A DNA stretch of 41,573 nucleotides from Mycobacterium syngnathidarum (lineage in GTDB: Bacteria > Actinomycetota > Actinomycetes > Mycobacteriales > Mycobacteriaceae): the NCBI RefSeq assembly GCF_001942625.1, contig NZ_MLCL01000087.1, positions 1 to 41,573 of the forward strand, given 5' to 3'. Under the pieces are notes generated by a model. That model was not told where the DNA came from. It saw nothing but the letters and a program-made list of their open reading frames with translations, and did no database searches. A program made the translations under genes and the position numbers. Of this stretch, positions 33,149 to 41,573 are shown one piece after another (positions within the stretch are counted from its first letter, which is position 1; every line of letters begins with the position of its first letter).

Positions 33149-34063
33149 CTACACCTTCTTGGGGGAAAAGAATTTGGCGACCGTGCGCGCTCCGACATTG
33201 AGCAGGGCGACCAGCAGGATCAGCGTCAGCGCCGCACCCCAGAGCCGGTCGGTGGGCACTGGGTTGGCGCCTGCACCTGCTGAGATCTGGTCGTACATCA
33301 TGCCCGGCAGAGATCCCATGAAACCGCCGAACATGTCGAAGTTCATCGCCTGGGCGTAGCCGACCAGGATCAGCAACGGTGCGGTCTCACCCATCACGCG
33401 GGCCAGCGCCAGCATGATGCCGGTGACGATGCCCGACAGCGCCGTCGGGATCACGATCCTGACGATGGTCTTCCATTTGGGTACGCCCAGTGCGTAACTT
33501 GCTTCGCGCAGATCCATCGGCACGATGCGCAGCATCTCCTCGGTGGCCCGCACGATCACCGGAATCATCAACAGCACCAACGACAGTGACACCGCGAACC
33601 CGGACCGGCCGAACCCGAGCGTGGCCACCCACAACGCGTAGATGAAAAGCGCCGCCACGATCGAGGGCACGCCGGTGAGGATGTCCACCATGAACGTGGT
33701 CACCTTGCCCAATCGGGTTCCGCTGCCGTACTCGACCAGGTACACGCCCACCATCACGCCGATCGGAATGGAGATCAGCGAGCACACGATGCCCTGCAGC
33801 AGGGTGCCGACGATCGCGTGATAGGCGCCGCCGCCGGCGGTAAACGTCGTCATCCCGGCCTGAGAGTTGGTGAACCACGTGGGTGAGGTCAATGCGGCCC
33901 ACCCCCGGGTGATCACCGAATACAGCACCCACGCCAGCGGAATCAGAGCGACCAACAACGAAAGGGTCACCAGCACCGTGGCGAAGTGGTTGGTCAGCTT
34001 ACGGCGCAGGCTCACGCCCTGAAACGCGGGCGCCTTGACCGGCCGTTCAAGCGTGGAAGTCAT
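33149..34063 (-). CDS. pstA: Phosphate ABC transporter permease PstA
   Basis: This 304-residue permease has about six membrane helices and the inner-membrane transport signature (EEMLRIVPMDLREASYALGVPKWKTIVRIVIPTALSGIVTG). The ATG at 34063 overlaps the pstC stop by four bases; the longer frame to 34237 lies inside pstC and is shadow sequence. It forms the channel with PstC. Confidence 0.95.
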   Translation of the reverse strand: MTSTLERPVKAPAFQGVSLRRKLTNHFATVLVTLSLLVALIPLAWVLYSVITRGWAALTSPTWFTNSQAGMTTFTAGGGAYHAIVGTLLQGIVCSLISIPIGVMVGVYLVEYGSGTRLGKVTTFMVDILTGVPSIVAALFIYALWVATLGFGRSGFAVSLSLVLLMIPVIVRATEEMLRIVPMDLREASYALGVPKWKTIVRIVIPTALSGIVTGIMLALARVMGETAPLLILVGYAQAMNFDMFGGFMGSLPGMMYDQISAGAGANPVPTDRLWGAALTLILLVALLNVGARTVAKFFSPKKV

Positions 34064-35142
34064 GACCGTCCCCTTCCTGCCACCGCGGCACGAGCCAGCG
34101 AGTTCACCACGAAGGTGAGGATGAACAGCACCAGGCCGGCGGCAATGTAGGCGCCCGCCTTGTATTGGTCGTTGAATTCGCTTGCGGTGGCGGCGATCTT
34201 GCTGGCGAAGGTGTAACCGCCGTCGAACAGCGTCCAACCGAACGCGGTCTGGGTGCCGCGCAGGATGATCAGCAGCGCAATGGTCTCACCGAGCGCGCGG
34301 CCGAGTCCCAGCATGGCGCCGCTGATGTATCCGGACAATCCGAACGGAAGCACCGTCGTGCGCACCACTTCCCAGCGGGTGGCGCCCAGCGCCAGCGCGG
34401 CCTCGATCTGGCCGCGCGGGGTCTGGGTGAACACCTCGCGGGTGACCGCGGTGATGATCGGCAGGATCATCACCGCCAGCACGATGCCCGCGGTGAAGAT
34501 CGTGCCGCCGCCGGCCACCGAAGCGTTGCCGGTCTTGAACAGGAACAACCAGTCCAAGTGTGTATTGAGCCACACCGCAAAGGGTTTGATCGCCGGCGCC
34601 AGGACATACAGGCCCCACACGCCGTAGACGATCGAGGGCACCGCTGCCAGCAGGTCCACCAGGTAGGCCAGCGGACCGGCCAACCGTCGCGATGAATACT
34701 GCGTGAGGTAGATCGCGATGCCCAGCGCCACCGGCATGGCCAGGACGAGCGCGAACACGGAGACGAACACGGTCACCTGAAGCAGCTCGAAGATGCCGAA
34801 GTGCATCGCCGAGGTGTCGGTGGTGATCCAGTTGCCGCCGTAGAGGAAGAAGTTCTCCTCGTTGCGGGTCAATGCCGGGACTGCGCGCCAGAGCAGGAAC
34901 ACCCCGATCGCCGCTATGAGCGCGACGATCAGGATGCCCGAGCCTTCGGCAAGCCCGTGGAAGATTCGGTCGCCGAGGCGGACCTTGGCTCCCTTGGACG
35001 GATCGGTGGAAATGGGTGCCGGTTCGGGGTGGGGGGACGCGAGCGCCTCCCCCGACCCCGAATCAGCTGGATTCGGCGTTGTCACTGTCGTCCCGTCGGG
35101 GCCCCTGGTCGTCATATGGTCGGTAAATCCATCCTCGCCCAA
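34060..35142 (-). CDS. pstC: Phosphate ABC transporter permease PstC
   Basis: This 360-residue permease has a long hydrophilic N-terminus (about 55 residues), then about six helices and the permease signature (TREVFTQTPRGQIEAALALGATRWEVVRTTVLPFGLSGYISG). The start is set at TTG 35142 because AGAGGA lies five bases before it; the ATG at 35115 is the main alternative but has no ribosome site at a normal distance. It follows pstS by 27 bases and is coupled to pstA. Confidence 0.92.
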   Translation of the reverse strand: MGEDGFTDHMTTRGPDGTTVTTPNPADSGSGEALASPHPEPAPISTDPSKGAKVRLGDRIFHGLAEGSGILIVALIAAIGVFLLWRAVPALTRNEENFFLYGGNWITTDTSAMHFGIFELLQVTVFVSVFALVLAMPVALGIAIYLTQYSSRRLAGPLAYLVDLLAAVPSIVYGVWGLYVLAPAIKPFAVWLNTHLDWLFLFKTGNASVAGGGTIFTAGIVLAVMILPIITAVTREVFTQTPRGQIEAALALGATRWEVVRTTVLPFGLSGYISGAMLGLGRALGETIALLIILRGTQTAFGWTLFDGGYTFASKIAATASEFNDQYKAGAYIAAGLVLFILTFVVNSLARAAVAGRGRS

Positions 35143-35169
35143 ATCCGTCCTCTGATGCCAGTTCGGCTA

Positions 35170-36306
35170 CTAGGCGATGGCCTCGACCGAGGTCAGCAGG
35201 CGCTGCTTGAACTCGTCGGGCAGGGCGATGTATCCGGCCTGCGACAGACTGGCCTGGCCCTCGTTGGCGGCCACGGTCAGGAAGGACTTGACGGCCGCAG
35301 CGGTTTCGGCGTCGTACCCCTTCGAGCAAACAATCTCGTAGGTGGCCAGCACCAGCGGGTATGCGCCGGCTTCCTTCGTGGCGTACAGCGCGTTCAGGTC
35401 GAGGACCAGGTCCTTGCCCTCGCCCTCGAACTTGGCGGCACCGACAGCCTTGGTGGCGGACGCGTCGTCGAGCGGGACGGCGCCGGCTCCGCTGTCGATC
35501 TGGGCGTAGGGCAAGCCGGCCGCGGCGGCCGGGCTCTTCTCGACGTAGCCGATCGAGCCGGGGGTGGCCTGCACGGCCTGCACCACACCGGAGGACTTCT
35601 GCGCGCCCTCGCCGGCGCCACCGTTGAACTCCTTGCCCGCACCCTTGGTCCAGGTCTGCGGCGCGGCCGCGGCCAGGTACTTCTGGAAGTTGTCGGTGGT
35701 ACCCGAGGAATCCGACCGGTAGATCGGCTTGATGTCCACGTCAGGCAGGTCGGTGCCGGCGTTGAGCGCAGCGATGGCCGGATCGTTCCACTTGTTGATC
35801 TGGCCCTGGAAGATCTTGGCGAGCACATCCGGGCTGACGACGAGCTTGTCGACGCCCTCGACGTTGTAGGCCAGCGCGACGGGGCCGAACACCAGCGGCA
35901 GGTTCCACGCCTCATTGCCGCCACACCGCTCGGCGGCCTTGGCGACCTGGTCTTCCTTGAGCGCCGAGTCGGAGCCGGCGAAGGCGACCTGCTTGGCGAT
36001 GAACTGGTCCACGCCCGCGCCCGAACCGGTCGGGTTGTAGGACAGGTTCTTCCCGGGGCACACCTGGCCCCACACCTTGTTGAACTCGGCAATGGCGTTC
36101 TGCTGCGCCGTGGAGCCCTCGGCCGTCAGCGAGGACTTGCCACCGCACTCGGCCGACGCTGAGCCCGCGCCCGCGGCGGCTGAGCTCGTGCCGGCGGCGT
36201 TGTTGTCGCTGCCGCACGCAGTCAGGGTGAGTGCCGCAATGGCGGTCGCGGACAGCGCGACGCCGAACGGCTTGCCTACACCCTTGCCAATGCTGATGAG
36301 CTTCAC
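35170..36306 (-). CDS. pstS: Phosphate-binding lipoprotein PstS
   Basis: This 378-residue substrate-binding protein has a lipoprotein signal (GVALSATAIAALTLTAC, lipidated Cys near residue 31) and phosphate-contact motifs: AEGSTAQ, NPTGSGAGVDQF, FAGSDSAL and YRSDSSGTTDNF. It captures phosphate at the membrane surface for PstCAB. GTG at 36306 (MKLISIGKG) is preferred by likeness to PstS3 starts; a GTG three codons earlier (36315) is possible. First gene of pstSCAB, 121 bases after mshD. Confidence 0.93.
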   Translation of the reverse strand: MKLISIGKGVGKPFGVALSATAIAALTLTACGSDNNAAGTSSAAAGAGSASAECGGKSSLTAEGSTAQQNAIAEFNKVWGQVCPGKNLSYNPTGSGAGVDQFIAKQVAFAGSDSALKEDQVAKAAERCGGNEAWNLPLVFGPVALAYNVEGVDKLVVSPDVLAKIFQGQINKWNDPAIAALNAGTDLPDVDIKPIYRSDSSGTTDNFQKYLAAAAPQTWTKGAGKEFNGGAGEGAQKSSGVVQAVQATPGSIGYVEKSPAAAAGLPYAQIDSGAGAVPLDDASATKAVGAAKFEGEGKDLVLDLNALYATKEAGAYPLVLATYEIVCSKGYDAETAAAVKSFLTVAANEGQASLSQAGYIALPDEFKQRLLTSVEAIA

Positions 36307-36376
36307 TTGTCCCACTTTCGGTTGACGGCTTCGAACTCTCCGGCAACGTATTAGGCCGCAGTGGACAGCGCGCGGA

Positions 36377-36399
36377 CAGCAGGTAAATCAGCAGTGAAT
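36377..36399 (-). promoter_or_regulatory. Possible Pho-box repeat before pstS
   Basis: The minus strand reads ATTCACTGCTG then ATTTACCTGCTG, an 11-base-period direct repeat resembling the RegX3-type site before phoU. It is weaker because the second unit has TTTA for TTCA. It lies 71 bases before the pstS start. The remainder of 36316-36427 holds no gene. Confidence 0.4.
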
Positions 36400-36427
36400 A
36401 GGTTCAGCAAGTTCACAGCTAAACGGG

Positions 36428-38178
<1,751 letters not shown>

Positions 38179-38260
38179 GTAGCCGTTACCGGCCTTTAGT
38201 GAACTAACGATAACGCCTCACCTGCTGATCAGCCGCGCCGAGCGCTTCGATCCAACCGCT

Positions 38261-39076
38261 GTGGGCGACAATGTGCCGGTGCGCAAACTGCTGATCGGGC
38301 TCACCGCGACCGTGACCGCACTCGTCGTCGGGGTGGTCGGCACCGATTTCGGATCGGCGATCTACGCCGAATACCGCCTCGCCCGCAACGTACGTACCGC
38401 GGCCGGCCTGCAGTGGGACCCGTGGGTGGCCATCCTGGGGTTCCCGTTCCTGAACCAGGTCCGCAACCATCGCTACCGGGAGATCGAGATTCGGGCGGCC
38501 GGCGTCGACCATCCGGTGGTGGGCAGGGCCTCGCTGGAGGCCACACTGCACGGAATCGACCTCACCGACTCGTCATGGCTGATCCGCCCGGACGCGAAAC
38601 TGCCGGTCAACAAGGCCGAGAGCCGCATCATCATCGACTCCACCCACATCGGCAGGTTCATGGGCATCGATGACCTGCTGGTGGAAGCTCCGTCGCGGGA
38701 AACCAACGACGCCACCGGGGGCACCACGGAGTCGGGGATTTCCAGCAGTCAGGGGCTGGTCTTCACCGGCACGCCCAAGGAATCCGGCCTGGACAAACGG
38801 GTCAGTGTCGCGGTCGACCTGTCCTTCGCCGACGGCGACGACACCACCCTGGTGCTGACCGCGACCGGCATCCTCACCGGCCCGGGCACCGCCGACGAGC
38901 CGGTGCCCGAGGAGAAGACCCCCGCGGTCCTGTCGGAGTTCAGTGACACGATCACCGGCCAGAAGTTGCCGTTCGGCATCGCCCCGACCACCGCGGGCGC
39001 CCGCGGCTCCGACGTGATCATCGAGGGCATCGCCGAGGGAGTAACGATCGACCTGGCGGGGTTCAGACAATCATGA
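38261..39076 (+). CDS. lmeA: LmeA, lipomannan elongation factor (DUF2993)
   Basis: This 271-residue exported protein has an N-terminal signal/anchor (LLIGLTATVTALVVGVVGT, about 10-28) and a DUF2993 lipid-binding-type domain. In M. smegmatis LmeA is needed for lipomannan/lipoarabinomannan mannan elongation; the homologue is Rv0817c. The start is uncertain: GTG at 38261 gives the listed length, while GTG codons at 38273 and 38279 would give a start nearer the signal peptide (RKLLIGL). No ribosome site is clear. Its stop overlaps the thiX start. Confidence 0.85.
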   Translation: MGDNVPVRKLLIGLTATVTALVVGVVGTDFGSAIYAEYRLARNVRTAAGLQWDPWVAILGFPFLNQVRNHRYREIEIRAAGVDHPVVGRASLEATLHGIDLTDSSWLIRPDAKLPVNKAESRIIIDSTHIGRFMGIDDLLVEAPSRETNDATGGTTESGISSSQGLVFTGTPKESGLDKRVSVAVDLSFADGDDTTLVLTATGILTGPGTADEPVPEEKTPAVLSEFSDTITGQKLPFGIAPTTAGARGSDVIIEGIAEGVTIDLAGFRQS

Positions 39077-39495
39077 GCTCTTCGATGGTGCTGGTCATCG
39101 TGGTGCTGATCGCCGCGCTGGGCGTCGCCTATGTGATCGGCCGTTTGATCACGCTGCGCGCGGGCATGATCAGGGCGGGCGAGGAGGCCGCCAACGTCGA
39201 CACCAGTGGCCTCGGGTTGTCACCCACCGGCCCGACGGTCCTGCATTTCTCCGCCGAATGGTGCGGCCCCTGCGCAGGAGTGCGCCGCGTGGTCGACCAG
39301 GTCTGTGACGAACTACCCGAAGTCGCTCACGTGGAGATCGACATGGACGCCAATCCCGAAGCCGCCAGGCGGCTTTCGGTTCTGTCGTTGCCCACGACCA
39401 TCATCTTCGACCGCGACGGGCGGCCCCGATACCGCACCAGCGGGGTCCCCAAGGCCGCTGACCTGCGCTCGGCGCTGGAACCACTGTTGGCCTGA
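39073..39495 (+). CDS. thiX: Membrane-anchored thioredoxin ThiX
   Basis: This 140-residue protein has an N-terminal transmembrane helix (MVLVIVVLIAALGVAYVIG, about 5-23) and a thioredoxin fold with active site WCGPC (63-67) and cis-proline region LSLPTTIIF. It probably acts on thiols at the outer membrane face. It is coupled to lmeA by an ATGA overlap and corresponds to Rv0816c. It lies just before the cysteine-regulated sulfur operon, which starts from its own promoter. Confidence 0.9.
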   Translation: MSSSMVLVIVVLIAALGVAYVIGRLITLRAGMIRAGEEAANVDTSGLGLSPTGPTVLHFSAEWCGPCAGVRRVVDQVCDELPEVAHVEIDMDANPEAARRLSVLSLPTTIIFDRDGRPRYRTSGVPKAADLRSALEPLLA

Positions 39496-39511
39496 CCGCG
39501 CGGTTATTGGG

Positions 39512-39517
39512 TAAGCT
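39512..39517 (+). promoter_or_regulatory. -10 box of the cysteine-responsive sulfur operon
   Basis: TAAGCT fits TANNNT and lies seven bases before the GTG at 39525, the spacing expected if transcription starts on the first base of the uORF. Confidence 0.6.
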
Positions 39518-39524
39518 GTCGCTC

Positions 39525-39614
39525 GTGTCAGCCCGCCTTGAGCTCGTGCTCACCAAGCGCCGCGCAGTGGATCTGTGCCGCGTCGCGGGTTGCTGCTGTT
39601 GTTGTTGCTGTTGA
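39525..39614 (+). CDS. Leaderless poly-cysteine uORF (29 residues)
   Basis: GTG at 39525 opens MSARLELVLTKRRAVDLCRV, then Ala-Gly and seven consecutive Cys codons (TGC TGC TGT TGT TGT TGC TGT) before TGA. Such poly-Cys uORFs are described in mycobacteria as cysteine sensors: when Cys-tRNA is short, ribosomes stall in the Cys run and translation of the downstream sulfur genes is relieved. The genes that follow (DUF4395, sulfurtransferase, SseC) fit this exactly. A second in-frame GTG at 39546 is possible. The two downstream hairpins probably form the switch. Confidence 0.85.
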   Translation: MSARLELVLTKRRAVDLCRVAGCCCCCCC

Positions 39615-39621
39615 GGGCAGC

Positions 39622-39658
39622 CGCGCGCTTTCGCGCGCCCGCTCAGGCCTTGGGCCTG
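39622..39658 (+). promoter_or_regulatory. Two hairpins downstream of the poly-Cys uORF
   Basis: CGCGCG-CTTT-CGCGCG (39622-39637) and CAGGCC-TTG-GGCCTG (39644-39658) are perfect 6-bp stems starting eight bases after the uORF stop. They lie between the uORF and the DUF4395 ribosome site and could hide or free it according to ribosome position. Confidence 0.6.
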
Positions 39659-39704
39659 GGCCTGCACACCATCAGACCTTCTACAACAACGGGAGTGCGT
39701 TTTC

Positions 39705-40187
39705 ATGTCACCGACATCTACCCAGCCCATCGCTGACGGTCGGCCCACCCAGGTCGACGTGCGGGGGCCACGGTTCGCAGCCTGGGTCACCACCGCGGCA
39801 CTGATCGCGACGCTGCTGGTCGCGGGCGTGAGTGCGCCGGCAGCTGGGGTGCTGTTGGGTATTCAGGCCGTGGTGTTTGCCATCGGTGCCCTCGCCGGCC
39901 CCCGCAACCATCCCTACGGTCGGTTGTTCGCCGGCCTCGTCGCGCCGCGCCTCGGCCCCACCACCGAGCGCGAGCCGGTGCCGCCGCTGAGATTCGCCCA
40001 ACTGGTGGGCTTCGTGTTCGCGGCCGTGGGCACCGCGGGGTTCGCCTTCGGCATCTCGGTGCTCGGCCTGACCGCCACCGCCTTCGCGTTGGTGGCAGCC
40101 TTCCTCAACGCCGCCTTCGGCATCTGCCTGGGTTGCCAGGTCTACCCGCTGGTGGCTCGGTTGCGCCGCTTTCCAAGTCCTGCATGA
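39705..40187 (+). CDS. DUF4395 membrane protein of the sulfur operon
   Basis: This 160-residue protein has about four membrane helices (WVTTAALIATLLVAGV, GVLLGIQAVVFAIGAL, LVGFVFAAVGTAGFAFG, ALVAAFLNAAFGICLGC) and a conserved CLGC pair near the end, suited to thiol or sulfane-sulfur chemistry in the membrane. GGGAG lies nine bases before the ATG. It is first in the operon with a rhodanese and SseC, so it probably moves or handles a sulfur compound; no direct function is known to me. Confidence 0.85.
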   Translation: MSPTSTQPIADGRPTQVDVRGPRFAAWVTTAALIATLLVAGVSAPAAGVLLGIQAVVFAIGALAGPRNHPYGRLFAGLVAPRLGPTTEREPVPPLRFAQLVGFVFAAVGTAGFAFGISVLGLTATAFALVAAFLNAAFGICLGCQVYPLVARLRRFPSPA

Positions 40188-40232
40188 TTACCGATACATC
40201 TGAAACAGCAAGGAACCGAAAGGAATTCGTAC

Positions 40233-41069
40233 ATGGCACGTTCCGACGTCCTGGTCTCGACCGAATGGGCCGGGAACAACCTCGATACCCCTGGCGTGGT
40301 GTTCGTCGAGGTCGACGAGAACACCAGCGCCTACGACGACGAGGGGCACATCCCCGGCGCCGTAAAACTGGACTGGAAAGACGATCTGCAGGACGCCGTC
40401 AAGCGTGACTTCGTCGATCAGCAGCAGTTCTCGAAGTTGTTGTCCGACAAGGGCATCAGCAACGACGACACCGTGGTCCTGTATGGCGGCAACAACAACT
40501 GGTTCGCTGCCTACGCCTACTGGTACTTCAAGCTGTACGGCCACGCCGACGTCAAGCTGCTCGACGGCGGCCGCAAGCGCTGGGAGCTCGACGCACGTCC
40601 GCTGGTCAAGGACGCCGTCAGCCGAGCCGCCACCTCCTACGCCGCCCAGCCCCTGGACAACAACATCCGGGCCTACCGCGACGAGGTCATCGCCGCGATC
40701 GGTACGAAGAACCTGGTCGACGTGCGTTCACCTGACGAGTTCTCCGGCAAGATCCTGGCGCCTGCGCACCTGCCGCAGGAGCAGAGCCAGCGCCCCGGGC
40801 ATATTCCGAGCGCCATCAACGTTCCGTGGAGCAAGGCAGCCAACGAGGACGGCACGTTCAAGTCCGACGATGAGCTGGCCAAGCTGTACGCCGCGGCCGG
40901 CCTCGACGGCGAGAAGGAGACCATCGCCTACTGCCGGATCGGTGAGCGTTCCTCGCACACCTGGTTCGTGCTGCAGGAGCTGCTGGGGCACCAGAACGTG
41001 AAGAACTACGACGGCAGTTGGACCGAATACGGCTCCCTGGTGGGCGCCCCGATCGAGTTGGGAAATTGA
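40233..41069 (+). CDS. cysA: Thiosulfate sulfurtransferase CysA (rhodanese)
   Basis: This 278-residue protein has two rhodanese domains. The first is inactive-type (FVEVDENTSAYDDEGHIPGAVKLDW...VVLYGGNNNWFAAYAYW). The second holds the active Cys in AYCRIGERSS (Cys234) after RPGHIPSAINVPW. It transfers sulfane sulfur from thiosulfate to acceptors. The gene matches Rv0815c (cysA2); the adjoining sseC supports this. GAAAGGA precedes the ATG. Confidence 0.93.
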   Translation: MARSDVLVSTEWAGNNLDTPGVVFVEVDENTSAYDDEGHIPGAVKLDWKDDLQDAVKRDFVDQQQFSKLLSDKGISNDDTVVLYGGNNNWFAAYAYWYFKLYGHADVKLLDGGRKRWELDARPLVKDAVSRAATSYAAQPLDNNIRAYRDEVIAAIGTKNLVDVRSPDEFSGKILAPAHLPQEQSQRPGHIPSAINVPWSKAANEDGTFKSDDELAKLYAAAGLDGEKETIAYCRIGERSSHTWFVLQELLGHQNVKNYDGSWTEYGSLVGAPIELGN

Positions 41070-41070
41070 T

Positions 41071-41373
41071 ATGTGCTCTGCACCCAAGCAAGGACAGACG
41101 TTGCCGGCCGGCGTCGACCTGGAGAAGGAAACCGTGATCACCGGCCGCGTGGTGGATGGCTCCGGCCAGGCGGTCGGCGGCGCCTTCGTGCGGCTGCTGG
41201 ATTCCAGCGACGAGTTCACCGCTGAGGTCGTGGCCTCGGCCACCGGTGACTTCCGCTTCTTCGCCGCTCCGGGCACCTGGACCCTGCGCGCACTGTCCCC
41301 GGCGGGCAACGGCGACGCCAGCGTGGCCCCGACCGGTGCGGGTATCCACGAGGTCGACGTCAAGGTTGCTTGA
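41071..41373 (+). CDS. sseC: SseC (DUF1416) sulfur-metabolism protein
   Basis: This 100-residue protein begins MCSAPKQGQTLPAGVDLEKE and has a carboxypeptidase-regulatory/Ig-like beta fold (VITGRVVDGSGQAVGGAFVRLLD...GDFRFFAAPGTWTLRALSP). It always follows cysA in mycobacteria (Rv0814c). Its N-terminal Cys could carry sulfur, which is inference. It begins one base after the cysA stop, so the two are coupled. A long hairpin follows ten bases after its stop. Confidence 0.93.
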   Translation: MCSAPKQGQTLPAGVDLEKETVITGRVVDGSGQAVGGAFVRLLDSSDEFTAEVVASATGDFRFFAAPGTWTLRALSPAGNGDASVAPTGAGIHEVDVKVA

Positions 41374-41382
41374 TCTCGCTTC

Positions 41383-41439
41383 CGAACGTGAGCTTGTGTA
41401 CGAGGATTCGCACGAATCTGACACACAAGCTCACGTTCG
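41383..41439 (+). repeat. Long inverted repeat (17-bp perfect stem) with an inner hairpin
   Basis: CGAACGTGAGCTTGTGT at 41383-41399 is the exact complement of 41423-41439. Between them GATTCG-CA-CGAATC forms a second palindrome. It lies ten bases after sseC. No T run follows, so it may be a factor-assisted terminator or a dispersed mobile repeat (REP/MITE type). Confidence 0.8.
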
Positions 41440-41496
41440 GCGTGTATTAGCCTTGATCCACCGATGAATGGGCTGGTTGTTGGGGTGTCGGAATGA

Positions 41497-41573
41497 GGAA
41501 AGTGCCCTCTGAGCTGGAAAGATTGGTGTTCTCTACGCAACAATCCGACCAGCACAAGAAAGGCACTTCCAGT
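41497..41573. mobile_element. Possible mobile-element end at the window edge
   Basis: GGAAAGTGCC at 41497 faces GGCACTTCC at 41562 as an imperfect inverted pair, and the intervening bases have no coding sense that I can see. IS ends or their subterminal repeats look like this. No transposase is in the window, so this is a pattern only. The stretch 41440-41496 shows nothing firm. Confidence 0.3.

Noticed and set aside
34801..36162. 453-residue plus-strand frame
   Set aside because: Antisense to pstS and pstC, both of which are unmistakable on the minus strand.

Overview
The window looks like a rapidly growing, Mycolicibacterium-type actinobacterial chromosome. The evidence is a complete yrbEAB-mceABCDEF operon, a mycothiol synthase (MshD), a GlnR-type regulator, LmeA, a DesA1 mycolate-pathway desaturase, GTG/TTG starts, leaderless genes and a poly-cysteine attenuator uORF. 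From the tRNA cluster to the right end, gene content and order recall the M. tuberculosis Rv0814c-Rv0826 neighbourhood.

Positions 1-20046 are an accessory region. It opens with nested IS3-family DNA: one element's end (1-126), a complete 1284-bp element (129-1412) and a frameshifted transposase remnant (1413-2050). A minus-strand mce operon follows (yrbEA at 12431 down to mas and a DUF3298-type secreted protein ending at 2055). Beyond it lies an 840-bp same-orientation copy of the IS (12676-13515), which has cut off the 3' end of an AtuA-family gene. A divergent acyl-CoA ligase gene completes this block. The promoters of the mce operon, the atuA-like gene and the ligase gene carry the same palindrome, so they are probably one regulon for import and activation of a lipid or terpenoid substrate. 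Next is a phage-like block (17126-20046): four genes joined by TGATG stop/start overlaps, two weaker small ORFs and a tyrosine-integrase remnant beside tRNA-Phe.

Positions 20159-25010 hold tRNA-Phe, -Asp and -Glu (minus), tRNA-Lys (plus), a truncated haemoglobin, a DUF732 protein, a divergent MpaB-type oxygenase/TetR pair with its palindrome, and three tandem paralogous secreted PASTA-like proteins.

Positions 25117-41373 are core chromosome: desA1-dus, a LytR-CpsA-Psr protein with a structured leader, phoU with a Pho-box-like repeat, a divergent MarR/oxidoreductase pair, pstSCAB, mshD-glnR, then lmeA-thiX. The last block is a sulfur locus (DUF4395-cysA-sseC) controlled by a leaderless uORF ending in seven cysteine codons. 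The right edge holds a 17-bp-stem inverted repeat and what may be the end of another mobile element.
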